64,000 nt of DNA, taken from positions 1-64,000 of the forward strand of contig JANUWF010002420.1 in NCBI GenBank assembly GCA_026120185.1, written 5' to 3'. The notes below the pieces were generated by a model. The model did no database searches. It was not told the DNA's origin and was given only the letters and a program-made list of their open reading frames with translations. The translations under genes were made by a program, and so were the position numbers. Below, one piece after another: positions 44,980 through 57,129 of this stretch (positions are counted from its first letter, which is position 1; each line of letters starts with the position of its first letter). Source of the stretch: Voacanga thouarsii (taxonomy: Eukaryota; Streptophyta; Magnoliopsida; Gentianales; Apocynaceae).

Positions 44980-45563
44980 CACCATCTGGAGCTCCTTCAT
45001 CAACTCAGTCAAACCTATGTTTAACTTGTTCATATTGTAATTCAACTTGAACTAAGTAAAGGAACTTGGTAGAGATTCGAGAACTATGTCCACTTGGCTC
45101 TCAGGGTCGATGACAGCCCCTAAGATTTTTGCCTCCTCAAAAGCAGTAATCATCTTGAGCATATGCTCTCTAACTGATGCTCCCTCAACCATCTTAGTGT
45201 TAATGATAGTTCGAAGAGCCTCATGCCTTACGGGCTGACTCTTATTTGTGAACACTGTGGCTAATAATTGAGTTATGTCATACGCAGTGGTCATGTGCTC
45301 AAGTTTGGACTGGAACACATTAAATACGGAGGCCAACATGTAACAACGAGCCATCTCGTCGGCCTTTTTCTATGCCTTCTCAGCCTCACGCTCCTCGATG
45401 GTGGAACCTTCCTCGATAACAGAGCAGGTTTCATAATGGACATACTTATACTCTTTCACTGTTAGTATTATGTTCAGGTTCCTCTTCCAGTCCACATAGT
45501 TTGGTCCCATTAACTTTTTCTCTCAGAGAATAACGGCCAATGGTCCAAAAGAACTTCCCACCA
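44980..45563 (-). pseudogene. copia gag (UBN2-type), broken
   Basis: The ATG at 45563 is followed by a TGA a dozen codons later, after which the same frame reads KKLMGPNYVDWKRNLNIILT. Frame 45052-45354 gives MARCYMLASVFNVFQSKLEH, MTTAYDITQLLATVF and REHMLKMITAFEEAKILGAV, ending LESLPSSFT, then a stop and YNMNKLNIGLTELMKELQ. It would be the capsid protein of the retrotransposon. Confidence 0.85.
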
Positions 45564-47231
45564 TTTCTGAAAAATCGAAAATGAAAGAAAAAGATTTAGT
45601 TTGTGAAAACAAAACAAATGTGTGCACTTTATCCTTATTATCAAAACTGATAATAATTAATTTGACTCTTAGGAAAACTGACATAGCTTCTTGGGAAGAT
45701 TAACAGTTCCCTAAGCTAAGTGTGTTAACCACGACAAATTAATTTCCCTTCTAGGTAATGATCTAGAAGATAACTCCATCGAGGGGATGGCCATTTCCTA
45801 TCATTTCCTATGGGCGTACCTCGCACTATAACCTCCAATGAGGGGATGGCCGATCATAGTACGTGTCCCAAGTTATTAATTATATCCCTCCATTAGATCT
45901 AGATACTTGTGGTATCCCCATCCTATACGGGTTCACTCCCAGGGTGACGCGAGGGGACCCACGATCTCTAATGAGGATCGTGATAGAAGCCGTAGGGCCG
46001 TTGGAACCCCTCTCCCACTTAGTCTTTTAAAACAAGGCTTTTTTGATAAATATCCTTTTGAAAATTTCCATTAAGTTTTCCCTTAGCTCAAAAATAAAAT
46101 ATCTAAATTCATTAAAACTCTATGTCAAGGTATATATCATTTGAGAGATTTTTCTATGGACTAATTTTATTTAAGTTAAAACTTAATGATTTAAAAAATC
46201 TTCCAATTAAATCTTTCTACAGACTTTGGTCTCAAGTTTATTTGACAAAACAAATTTTCTTGTGCCGAAATAAAACAAAATGACTTTCTATTTTATCTTA
46301 CAAAAATATCTAAATCTAATATATTTTCTATGCCAAGGATTAAATCATTTGAGAAAATATCTAAGGATTAATTTTTTGTTCAAGTTAAAATAACCATTTA
46401 ATTTGTAAAAAAAAATATTTTCCTTATCAAAAAATATTCCCAAAGACTTTGGTCTTTGAGAAACTGTGCACATAGGTACATAAAAATAAATAGCATGCTA
46501 GAAAACAGTAGACATTTTCATGCTTTCCTATTTTTAAACCTAAGTGCCCAAGTAATAGAATTAAACACATTAATTAATTAATTAATTAATGGTCTTGTTT
46601 AATCCTAAAATCCCTTACTAATATTTTTCATGCAAAAATATTCTTTGAATATTAACTATTGCAAAGTATTAACTTTGCCTGGTATGGACCCCAAAACCAA
46701 AAGAAATTGCAAGAAAAATTATAAGGAAAATTAAAATATTTCTCCTTGGTCCATTGCACCCACCGCACTGGATCAAGCACCCATCTAAATTGTGGTCCAC
46801 TGCACCCATCACACAGAACTAGGACCCATGAGCAACCAGCGCGCGGACTGGATTTTAGACCCGAGCTGGCACCGGTTCTAGCACCCTAAGCCGGCGCCGG
46901 TTGCGGTCTGCCGGATCTCTTCTTGCAGTTTTTTTTTCTACGAATTTTCTCTGTTTTTTTGCACAACTTCTGGCTTCGTTGGCTCTCTGATTTCAATCCA
47001 AATACAATGAAATCAACCAAAAACAAGAACTGCCTATACCCATTAACATTGGGCTAACACGATTTTGCAAAGAAAAATAGTAAATTACAAATCTCCTATA
47101 CATCAATCCGTGAGGTTCGACAGAGAATCTATCCATACCAAAACAGTGAAGGATCACGGTTTAATCACACATATGTGTCCAATTTTATTCAACTAGATGC
47201 ATGCTCCCTATATTTTCAGAAAAACCTTCAT
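45564..47231 (-). other. Long untranslated leader of copia element
   Basis: About 1.67 kb between primer site and gag. It shares with the plus-strand family member the purine-rich GAGAGGGGTTCCAA block (about 45995-46015) and a GC-rich island with repeated CCGG(C/T)GCCGG-like phrases (46840-46920). TTAATTAATTAATTAA lies at about 46571-46588. No credible ORF. Confidence 0.65.
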
Positions 47232-47243
47232 GCACTGATACCA
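47232..47243 (-). promoter_or_regulatory. Primer binding site (initiator-Met tRNA)
   Basis: The minus-strand TGGTATCAGTGC lies two bases beyond the LTR end. The last three bases differ from the usual AGC. The spacing is the same as in the copy at 9344. Confidence 0.82.
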
Positions 47244-47245
47244 AG

Positions 47246-49034
47246 TGAAGGCTTAGGAAGGGAAAACACAAAGCACGCAGCAAAAGTGAAAATCCAAAAA
47301 CTGGAAAAATTGAAGAATAGGGGACTCCCGAACAGAGCCGGTGCCGACTCCGGCAACCCTAGCCTGGCGCCGGTTAGGCTCGTCCGCATTCCGAGGGAAA
47401 AATTTCTAACCTTTTCTCTTTGTTGTCAAAGTAGGCTGGACCGGAATGTGTGGAACCGGGGTAAGTGTGCTTGTGAAAACCTCTGGTGCGATTCCTGCAA
47501 GCTACCTACTCCGTCTTTACAAGTAGGTGAACACCAAACTCTCGATCTTTCAGTCTATGGCCTGCCTAATTCCGTTTGGTGAACAACTCATAGACTAAGG
47601 AATATTTTCTAGAGAGAGAGGGACGTCTGGTTCTTTTCACAGAAAAAAAGTCGTAAAAACCACGTTATGTCCAATCCTCCTATTTAACCAAAATAAAACC
47701 CTAGGCTAAACTGGACTGGCCCATTGGACTCTTAGTTTAGTCTTTTGAACTTAATTAATTATTCTAATTAGAACCAAATAATTTGCCCAATTAATAATTA
47801 ATTTTCTTGACCAAATAAACTAGTCCAATAAATAAGCCTATATTAGTTTAGTCCCAGGTTAATCTTTAATTATTCAAACTAGGCCAAAGCCCTAAATAAT
47901 TAATTAACCCACCAAACTAATTTAATTAATTCTCTTTCTCCATGGACCTTTATTTTATTCTAGCCCAATAATTAAATCAGACTATTTAAATAAAATAATT
48001 TCTATTTAATTTAATTTAAGACCAATTCCTTAACCTGTATTTAATTAGGACTTACGGTCTATACTGAGGACCAAAAGACACACCGCCTTGGTCACTAAAA
48101 TGACAAAAATACCCTTACCATATAAATAGCTGTATTTTGCATTTTAAATATTTTTTAATATCACCATAAGAAAATATTAACCCCAAGGACAGTGCTGCGT
48201 TAGCGACCGACCTACAGGTGTAATGACTAAAATACCCCTCTATACATCGCCGTACATTTAGAGAGATAGAAGTGTACTAACACCTCTCTAAATGGCATCT
48301 ACCATCCTTAGGCTTCTAGTCCAATGATCCACGACTTCCTGGATTGTTTCCGCTTTCCAATGGAGCTACCTAAAGCAAACATCCAAGTCATGTTTCCCAG
48401 AGCCCTGGATATTTAGATCATTTAGACAACCACAAGGGGCGATATAGTATAGAAACTATCTTGTACAAGTCTGTGTTAACTAACTAGTTACACATACCCA
48501 ACATGCAAGTATATTGGCCCTACGATAGAACCTTAACTATAGCATATCAAAATACATGCTTCCAGCTTCGTCAGACTACCAACTCATACTCAAGTCGTAG
48601 AGTACTAGTCCATGCTGTAGCAGTGGTAGTCTAGGTTTCTGCCATATAGTACTTTAAGAAACCACTACTATAGGTCTTGTTCTACATATTCGAAATACCC
48701 TTATGTCATGAAGTGGGTGGACTAATCACTGGCTAAAGGTAAGACATTCCCTATTTAGAATTCACAACATAATAACCTAGATATGATGAGATTCCCATTC
48801 TTATCAATCGGTTAAGAACGAACGTTTATATGTTAAGTAACCCGTGATCTATACCTTATTGTGAAAGACCTCTATTCACGTAGACCACTTACTTAAACAC
48901 AATGGGTCTTTTTCAAACGTAATTATGCACAAATAACATATAAATTCACAAATAATTTCTAAAAATAATTTTTTTTATTAAAACATTCAATATTTACATT
49001 TGAAACCTAGTCTAAGAGGGCATATTTCCCAACA
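47246..49034 (-). repeat. 5' LTR of minus-strand copia element
   Basis: On the minus strand it starts TGTTGGGAAATATGCCCTCT and ends CTAAGCCTTCA. The length is 1789 bases, close to the 1793 of the LTR at 7549. A GC-rich island with GGCGCCGG (about 47335-47395) lies near its 3' end. Confidence 0.85.
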
Positions 49035-50273
49035 GAGAAGGCCTTTGCCTAATTTCCTCACTTCCAATCCATTTTCCTCCCAAGGGAAGCTGACTATCTG
49101 CCCACTCTTCCAATTGTGTTTCTCCCCATACTCCCAATATCCCTACAAAAAATGAATTACACATTTTTTTTTCCCTAACTTCTCAAAAATCACCTTAGGA
49201 GGAGAAGCAACATGTAAGATATGCAGAGGCATAGAAAGCAGGATGAATCGAATAAGCTAGAGCCTTCTAGCCTAACTCAAAGCTTTAAACTTTCATCTTT
49301 GCATCTGTAATTTGACCTTGTCAATCAAATTCTGAAAATAGATTCTCCTACTACATCCTTTGAAAATAGGATGACCCAGATATGAAAAAGGCTCAGATAT
49401 CTTAGTGAAACCAAGCTTATGTTGCACCATGGAAACCCACCCTTCAATGGCTTTCGATGAATTCATGAAAGAGCTCTTAGATATATTGAGTAATTTCCCA
49501 AAAATAGCCTGGTAATCTCCAAATATACTTTTAATTGCTCTTAAAAACTTCTTTTCTTTACTGGTGAAGATATCATATCATCAGTAAAGCTTAAATGTGT
49601 TATAGGGAAGCAGGATCTTGGAACTAAGTAAGGTATTAAAAAGCCTTCTTCCATCATAAAATCTAACGTCCTAGAAAGTAACTCCTGGGCCAGAATAAAC
49701 AAAGTAAGAGAAAGAGGATCCCCTTGCCAAGCCCCTCTTGAAGAATTGAGGTGACCTGCCTATTCCTCATTAATTAAGATAGAAAACCAGTAATTGTTAA
49801 GATAATTGCTAACCAAATGAGTCACATAGGGGCTAAAACCAAAACGTTTCATGACATCAAGTAAGGATTCCCAATGAACTCGATCGAAAGCTTTCATCAT
49901 GTCAAGCTTGAAAAAGAGATTGCATTCTACAATTCTCCTGTCCAATGAATGCATTAACTCATGAGCTAGAAGAATGTTTTCTAAAATATCCCTGCTATTG
50001 ACAAAGCTTGCCCGATTGGAAGAAATCAATTTTGGAACCAAATTACCAAGACGAGTAGCCATCACTTTTGTAATTATTTTATTACAGTAATTACAAAGGC
50101 TAGTAGGCCAAAACTATGAGAAGGAGATTGGTGCTTGAACTTTCGAAATCAGACCTAATAAAGTGCTAGTAAAACCTTTTGGGAAAAGCACACCTGAAAA
50201 GAAATCTTACATAACTTGTAAGACATCGGCTGCAATGATATCCTAACAGTAGGTGAAGAAGACCCCAGATAAC
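49035..50273 (-). pseudogene. LINE reverse transcriptase fragment between two LTR insertions
   Basis: Frame 49760-50065 carries RT blocks: SSNRASFVNSRDILENILLA, FFKLDMMKAFDRVHWESLLD with the catalytic Asp, and FGFSPYVTHLVSNYLNNYWF. Downstream on the minus strand, GAWQGDPLSLTLFILAQELL and SFTDDMISSPVKK (about 49560-49745) give the next blocks, where F-TDD stands for the YADD box. Upstream is FFTYC, stop, DIIAADVLQVM, with a TAG in place of a conserved Trp codon. Both ends are cut by LTRs (at 49034 and 50274). Confidence 0.85.
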
Positions 50274-50877
50274 TGTTAGGTAGGCTCCCAACATATGGAG
50301 TGCCGTCTACTGGATGATTGGACTATGATTTCTTCTCCGATTTAGCTCAATTTTGGATATGTTGTAGAGGAGAGATAAAACTACATTCTAGTGGTGGTGA
50401 TCAATTTTTGACTGTCGGATTCAAAAATACTGCCGTCGAAAAATGAAATATTTCTGGTGCATTTTCTGCAATTATTCTTCCTATATTTTAGTTTTTTTTA
50501 GTGAAGTTGTAGCTTCATTGTGGCTTATTTTTAGTTGTATTGTGAAACTCTATCTTATATTCTTCTTGTTGATTAGTAGAGCTTTTAGCGTGGACTCAAA
50601 AGTCCTATGGTTTTTCCTTTTCACATTGGAGAGGTTTTCCACATAAAAACTTAGTGTGCCTTATTCTTGCGTTTTGGCTGTGTTTTGTGTCTTCCATTAT
50701 TATTGCTATTTTTCATTTTCCTTGGTGCTCCTAATTTTCATTCAAGTGTGGGGTTGATAAGGAGTAGGGGTTTACAGGAGGTTTCAAGCATGGTTTGATT
50801 TGTAGTTGAACTTTAGCTTCTGTTTTTGTTCAACTGCTTGTACGTGCCCCTATTCTTCGTCCTGTTTGTCCCCAACA
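50274..50877 (+). repeat. 5' LTR of Tork-like element
   Basis: TGTTAGGTAGGCTCCCAACA at the start, TTTGTCCCCAACA at the end, followed by AAG and the primer site. The short length is usual for Tork elements. Confidence 0.82.
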
Positions 50878-50880
50878 AAG

Positions 50881-50894
50881 TGGTATCGGAGAGC
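50881..50894 (+). promoter_or_regulatory. Primer binding site (initiator-Met tRNA)
   Basis: TGGTATCGGAGAGC differs from TGGTATCAGAGC by a substitution and a small insertion. It lies three bases after the LTR. Confidence 0.82.
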
Positions 50895-50932
50895 TCCTAA
50901 TTGGTGCTTGGTGAATTTTTCTTGTTTGAATT

Positions 50933-51789
50933 ATGGAGAATATTGCTAATCAAATTATTAGTTTAAATGGTTCAAACTATCATATTTGGCAAGAAAAAAT
51001 GAAATATCTATTGTTTGTGAAGAGTTTTCATTTGCTTGTGTTTGCATCTCAAAAGCCTTGAAAATAAATCTGATGAAGAATGGGATTTTGAGCATCAACA
51101 AATCTGTAGTTATATTAGATGTTGGGTTGAGGAGAATGTTCGTAGCCATATTGCAAATAAAACTAATGCCAAACAATTATGGAAGAAACTTGAAAATTTG
51201 TATGCTTCAAAAATTGATAACAACAAGTTATTCCTATTAAAACAGATGATAAATTTAAAATACAAAGAAGGAACTCCTATGATGGACCATGTAAATGACT
51301 TTCAGTGTCTTATTGATCAATTGTCAAATGTGGGAATTAAATTTGATGATGAGATTATGGGACTTTGGTTGCTTAGCAGTTTACCTAATTCTTAGGAGGC
51401 ATTTAGGGTTTCTTATACTAACTCTGCTTCTATTGGTGCTATGTCGTTGGAATATGCTAAATATGGTATCTATAATGAAGAGGTTAGAAAGAGAACTTCA
51501 GGATGTTCATCTTCTCGGTTTAAGGTTCTTGTTACTGAAAATCGAGGAAGGAGTAAAAGCAAGGTCCAGACAAACAGAGACAAGAGTAGAAGTAAGTTTA
51601 GGTCTAGGCACAAGGATGTTGAATGTCATCACTGTTGCAAGAAGGGACACATTAAAAGAAACTGCTTCAAATGGAAGAAGGAAAACAAGAAAGGTACTAG
51701 TACATCAGAAGCAAATGATGATAGTGAAAATCAAGTTACTACTACTACTTCTTCAAGAGACCTTGTTCTTGTGTTTGATGAGGATGTGA
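50933..51789 (+). pseudogene. copia gag with zinc knuckle (Tork-like), broken
   Basis: ATG at 50933 begins MENIANQIISLNGSNYHIWQ. A frameshift near 51030 leads to frame 51036-51395: DEEWDFEHQQICSYIRCWVE, NAKQLWKKLENLYASK, FDDEIMGLWLLSSLPNS. A TAG then precedes frame 51441-52145, which includes the basic region RGRSKSKVQTNRDKSRSKFR and the CCHC knuckle CHHCCKKGHIKRNC (about 51628-51670). It is capsid protein of the retrotransposon, broken at two places. Confidence 0.88.
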
Positions 51790-52630
51790 TCAGTTATGCC
51801 TCTCATGACACTAATTGGGTAGTAGATACAAGTGCGTCACTTCATGTTACAACCAAGAGAGACTTCTTCCTTACATATACTCTTGGTGATGTTGGAGCTT
51901 TAAGGATGGGCAATGATGGTATATTTAAAGTTATTGGCATGGGTGATGTTTGCTTGAAGACTAGTAATAGCAGTCAGTTATTACTTAGAGATGTCAAACA
52001 TGCTCCCGATGTTCGACTAAATCTGATTTTAGTTGGCAGACTTGACAGTAATGGTTTCTGCAACAACTTTGATGGAGGACAGTGGAAACTTCCAAGGGTT
52101 CTCTTATTGTGGCTCGAGACAAAAAGTGTTCTAATCTGTACTTAGTGCAGGCTTCGATTTCTGGTGCTAGTGTTAATGTGGTGGACAATAAAATCTCACC
52201 TAAACTATGGCACAAGCGGCTCAGTTACATTAGTGAGAAATGACTTAATTGTTTAATAAAAAATAATGTAATTTTTTGAGTCAGTACTACAAAGTTAGAA
52301 AAATGCACTCATTGTCTAGTAGGAAAGTAAAATAGGGTGCCATTCAAGACTAACCCTCCTTCAAGAAAATCTAAGTTCTTGGAGTTGATTTATTCTGATG
52401 TTTGTGGTCTATTAAAGGTACAGTCATTCAATGGTGCATCTTACTTTGTGACTTTCATTGATGACCATTCAAGGAAACTGTGGGTTTATACCTTGAGAAC
52501 AAAAGATCAGGTCTTAGATAAGTTTAATTAGTTTCAGGTTTCTGTTGAATGAGAAACTACAAAGAAGATTAAGTGCATCCAATCAGATAATGGTGGTGAG
52601 TACAGTGGACCGTTTGAAGAGTACTGCAAG
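51790..52630 (+). pseudogene. copia protease, GAG-pre-integrase and partial integrase
   Basis: In the same frame as the knuckle, WVVDTSASLHVTTKRDFF has DTSA where the protease normally has DSGA, and LLLRDVKHAPDVRLNLILVG follows. After frame changes, KLWHKRLSYI (about 52205-52235) is the pre-integrase block, CTHCLVGK the Cys pair, and frame 52337-52531 the integrase start: LELIYSDVCGLLKVQSFNGA with the first Asp, then YFVTFIDDHSRKLWVYTL. IKCIQSDNGGEYSGPFEEYC with the second Asp ends at 52630, where a new LTR starts. Confidence 0.87.
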
Positions 52631-53202
52631 TGTAACATCCCGCTACCTAGGGCCCGCCAGGGCCGGGGATGTCGCCCCATTCCAAAGGACAAGGGGTCTT
52701 TACAACTAAGTCACCCAAATAAAATAGCGGATTAAAATAATACTTTAACTCAAAAAATTATTATATCCCAAGAATAAATCCATGAATTCCCAAACACAAA
52801 TCCATAAATAAAAATTATCCACTCTCAACTCCCCAAAGCAATACATAAGAATACATGACAACATTCTCTTCCAAGGCAGATAACACTAGCTACTCATCCC
52901 CACAGTAGGATCGACCTGAAATCATGGTAAAAAAGAGTGATGAGACAGAAATCTCAGTAAGCCCCGTGTGTGAGTTGGGCTAAAAAGACAAAACACTTTT
53001 CATGATGCATGTACTAGCAGTATATCAAAAACTTGTCATGCCTTCTTTACAAATTTAACTCTCACTTTTCGGAAGATAGTAGTGAGAAGTCATGGAATAA
53101 AATGCTCTTAAAATATTCTGTTTTGAAATATATGAATAATTAAAAGACTTTGAGGATCGAATAAAATTCCAATGACACTTCAGAACAGTTCCATGAAAAT
53201 AG

Positions 53203-54647
53203 TGTTGGGGATATGCCCTAGAGTCAATTTGTACTTATACAATTGTCATTATATTTTATATAATAATATGAGGCTTTCCTTTCCATTAATAGTGAGTTTT
53301 GTTTTGTTGGTCATCAAGTAGTGACTTGATAGTAAAACCCTACAATGAATACAATGACTATTCTAAAACTGTCCCTGATCGATTATTATTATTGGAATAA
53401 TAATAAATTAAGATTAGTATGTTTGTGACTTGATGGCTATGTTTTACTGGCTATGGATATTTGTGATATCGAGTCAAGACATAAATAAATGTTAGAGAAC
53501 ATTGTATTGGACATGACACACTGTGAGAGTACTTCATGGAATATGTCATAAGTACTTTCTAGCCATAATAATATTGAAAGTCCTTCGACCTAAATTCATC
53601 ATAGTTTCCTACTTGATAAATTCTATATTTTGACATTGTCTAAAGTTGTCTTTAACCAGATAATAAATTAGACTACTGTTGGATATAGAATAAATCAAGG
53701 AGAGGAATATGATTGATTGTGAAGGAATTTGTCCCTCTCAGTTATGGGAGAGATATCCATGGGCCCCTTGATAAGTTAGACTGTTAAAAATGCATGGCCG
53801 TGCTCAAATATATCAATCTAAGATATTGATATCATTTGCTTGAACAGTCTACTATGAAATCAAGAAATAATTGATTAAGCTTAATAAGGATGACATGCTC
53901 CATGCCTTATGCTTAATCCGGATATCGTGTGACAAAAGGGCTAAATATAAAATTATGGTTTGGTTCAAAGAGATCACCGATCTTCATTTAACCTGGATAG
54001 TTATAATGTTTTGCTAGAAACCGCTTATAACTTGTGGGCCATTTAAATATGATTTAGGCATATCGCCGGTGTTAAATGAACCTATAGGGTCACACAATAA
54101 GCGAACTTGTTAGGTTATTTTTACAGTGACCGAGGTTCGATGAATCTGGATGATATCCAGTTATAAGAATCGACTCGGTAAATTAATTAGTTAAATTACC
54201 GAGATAATGGCAGAATCTTATCATATCAGTTTTAATTTAATTTGAATTTAAATTAGAATATGATAAGATATTATTAGGGTTGGACTCTAAGAGGTTCGGG
54301 GGTTTTTAAGAAAACCCTAGCCATCTTTTCAAGAGTTCAATTTTTTGGTTGAGAACATTCGTGCCATTCTCTACCAGAAAGAAAAAAAAACCCTCTTAAA
54401 CCCTAGGCGCTAGCACTCCCCGGGTATCGAGTGAATTCGCGGTGTGTATCCGATAGAGGACGTTCGCATACTGCAGCGTCTGGTGATTGTTCGGGTTGAA
54501 CGTACAACAGCGCAACCAGAATCGAAGGATTTCGATTACAGCAACCAGATGTAATTCTTAAAGCTTAGATCTTCTTAATCGTTTACTTGGGTCCTCGGGA
54601 GGGATTCGTGGATGTTTTCCGCGTTTAGGAGTCCACGAATTCTAACA
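53203..54647 (+). repeat. Solo copia LTR (TGTTGGGGATATGCCCTAG type)
   Basis: Starts TGTTGGGGATATGCCCTAGA and ends CACGAATTCTAACA. The 5-bp duplication AATAG flanks it (53198-53202 and 54648-54652), and no interior follows. It is 1445 bases long, of the Angela-like type. The splice-donor or leader features near its end include a CAGCAACCAGATG passage at 54539-54551. Orientation is inferred from the 5' start motif. Confidence 0.9.
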
Positions 54648-56821
54648 AATAGCTCATCAATTAAAGCAACCAAGTTAATCTGATAGGGCACAGTGGTGGC
54701 TCTCACACTAGGTGAAGCACTTGACCCCGACGGGTGGTGAAAGGGCACCAGAGGTGGCTCTCACTTCTGTGAAGCACTTGACCCCCAACACCTGGTAGGT
54801 GTACATCCTACCGAGTGAGATACTCCTCCCTCTCTCACTCAATCCAAACCGGTTGTCCCACTTCCGGCCGTCAGTTCTACCAGAACCTCGTCGCTAGCTG
54901 AGGACGGCTCAACCTTCTATTCTGACGCCCTGATCGAAAAGAGTCAACCTCTCGGAGGTGGCCACCTGCCGAGAGATATCCCAAGACTAACCAAAGTCTA
55001 GTATAAAGGCCTAGCCCCCATTGAGTACTCAACGTTATTCAATCTTCACAATTCATAAGGCTCCAAAGTGGAACCTACAAAATTAGCTCAATACAGTTCC
55101 AAACAACATTTTTCAACTCGTACAAAAATTTTAGAAGGCATGGTTTTAAGTCAATAATTTATTCCACAATTCATAGTGGAGGAGTCGCATGCTCAAATAA
55201 GTCATGCTGTGATTTTCAAAAATTAGATGCATGCCCAAAAATTTATCTCTTGCATATTCAAAACAAATCAAAATGTTTGATGCTTGGCTCCTAAGTCATG
55301 CCTGACTCATTTTAAAAATTTATAAATCTAGAAGTTTCTAAAATTAGAAGTTTTCCAAATGTAGAAAGTTTCCAAAATAAGAAGGTTCCAAATATAGAGG
55401 TTTTCAAAATTAGCTACCGTGCTAAAATTTTGTATTTGCAAGAGATACTCACCAACCTTACTTTCAAACCAAGATAATAAAATAAAATCAATTTCATGAA
55501 TGCAAGGGAACTTACCTTATCCTTAAGCTTAGGGTATGAACTCTAGTAGGTTGGTCCCTACCCTTGACAATCTTCTAAATCTATCAAAGAGTTCATATAA
55601 ATTAATTACAACACTTTCTAGATCATCCCAAAAGAAAATCAAGTCCAAAATCGACTTTCACAAATAAAACAAACTCAACTCACTACTACCATGATCCTAG
55701 TGTCCCAAGCTTTAAGGCCAGATAATAAATAAAAAGGGTTTATAAGCTAAGTCTAATTTGATATTTAAAATAATTAGTGTTTTGGAAAATACGTACTCAT
55801 AAGTTGAAGGTTTAAATCTTGCTAAGAAAGATTTAGAGTTTATTTGATGAAGAGTCCTAGGTGAAATTAGGTAAAATAATGATTTATTAATAATTTAGTT
55901 GTTAGAAAATAATTAATAACTAAAATTAGTTGAAAATAAATTTAATGAGTCTTGCTTGAAAGATAATAAATAAATTTTTAATGGGTTTTGATTAAAAGAT
56001 AATAATTAAATTTTTAGTAATAAATATTTTACTAATTATGATTATTTCCATAAAAGGCTTTATTTGATATTATCATTCCATATATAATATCTATATATTT
56101 TATTTTCTAGCAAAAGCTATTATTTATTTGACTAAAATATCCTTATTATATATAATAATCGAAATTTACCCCTCCTAGGATTTTTTTGGAAATTACTAGC
56201 AAAATCCCATCATGAAATATTTTATTCATGAAATAAAAATTAGCTTAGGGACAACTAGGTCATGATTCAAATTCCTATGGCTAACCACAATCAAGAACAT
56301 GCACAATCCTTCAATTCATCAAATCGACCAAATCTTTCATATAAGAATAGATCTAAATTTATCAAGACATGATCTAACCTCTACTAGCATAAATATGATC
56401 ATGGCTTTAACAATCCATCATGAATAAAAATCCTATTCACTAATGGTGACATAATCTCTAGCATGCTTTGACACAAATACTACCTATGACATGCATCAAA
56501 CCTCAATTCAACATACAACCAACCAATATAATCCTTCCATGCATAAATCCCATCTCCTTCACAATCATACATATACTCACGCTTCAATCACAACATCACA
56601 TACTCAAATCCCATCGCCATCTACCTTCTAACAACATCATCCTAGAGACATGATTCTAGAGTTTAAAAAGGAAGATTGAAGGTACTTACTTGATTGATGA
56701 ATGCCTTGAAGGAGTTTAGAGTAGATCTCAACTCCTAGATGTCTAACTTTGTCCAGGAGAGATGGCGAGAGCATGATTATGGAAGAAGAAGTCATCTGGC
56801 CAAGGGAGAGGGATTTCGGCC

Positions 56822-56822
<1 letters not shown>

Positions 56823-56863
<41 letters not shown>
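56823..56863. repeat. (GA)n microsatellite
   Basis: About 20 GA units. In the LTR orientation it is a (TC)n tract upstream of the leader. Confidence 0.93.
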
Positions 56864-56866
<3 letters not shown>

Positions 56867-57129
56867 AAGCTCATTAGCATGCTTAAACACATATATGTTC
56901 ATTAGAGATTGAAGATTAGCGAAGATGAAGTTGATTGAATAATCCTACCTTGAACGTGTTCTTAAGCCTTCACAAAATTTCTGATTTTTTATCCAAAAGT
57001 GCAAGTTGGATTTTGGAGTTTGATGTTAAAAATGGTATGGATGGACTCACAGCAATGAATAGGTGAAATCTGGAATTTTTAGAGGTAGTTTGAAGTGATT
57101 TGGAGAGGTATTAGGTGAAAGAAAGTAGT

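Larger units (their letters stand above)
42958..49034 (-). mobile_element. Ty1/copia element, same family as at 7549, 3' truncated
   Basis: On the minus strand the order is 5' LTR (47246-49034), primer site, 1.7-kb leader, gag, zinc knuckle, protease, GAG-pre-integrase, integrase and the first quarter of RT. The element ends at about 42958 inside RT. Many in-frame stops and frameshifts occur. Gag is clearly related to that at 10964-11662 (KKADEMARCYMLAS against KKADEMAKCYILAS). It inserted at 49034 into a LINE RT. Confidence 0.87.
50274..52630 (+). mobile_element. Ty1/copia element, Tork-like (Tnt1-related), 3' truncated
   Basis: The plus-strand order is a 604-base LTR (TGTTAGGTAGGC...CCCCAACA), primer site TGGTATCGGAGAGC, gag with CCHC knuckle, protease, GAG-pre-integrase and part of the integrase core. 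It inserted into the LINE RT at 50273/50274. At 52631 the integrase is interrupted by another LTR, and the rest is not found in the window. Confidence 0.87.
52631..57000 (-). repeat. Gypsy-type LTR (outer 3' end at 52631), interrupted by a solo LTR
   Basis: TGTAACATCCCGC at 52631, cutting the copia integrase, is a typical end of chromovirus-like LTRs (GCGGGATGTTACA on the minus strand). The inner parts 52644-53202 and 54653-56960 are continuous apart from the solo LTR. On the minus strand a (TC)n tract (56823-56863) is followed by a pyrimidine-rich leader and a CAAGTAAGTACC donor (about 56683-56695), the same layout as in the LTRs at 38806. No primer site lies beyond 52631 on the minus strand, so this is a 3' or solo LTR. 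Its 5' start near 57000 is not resolved. Confidence 0.55.

Noticed and set aside
56468..56653. ORF 61 codons on the plus strand
   Set aside because: It is an A/C-rich non-coding part of a gypsy-type LTR read in the antisense direction; no homology is recognised.
57001..57005. GCAAG as right-hand target duplication of the LTR at 52631
   Set aside because: The bases before it are AAAAGT, not CA as needed for the LTR start on the other strand, and the sequence after it does not continue the copia integrase.
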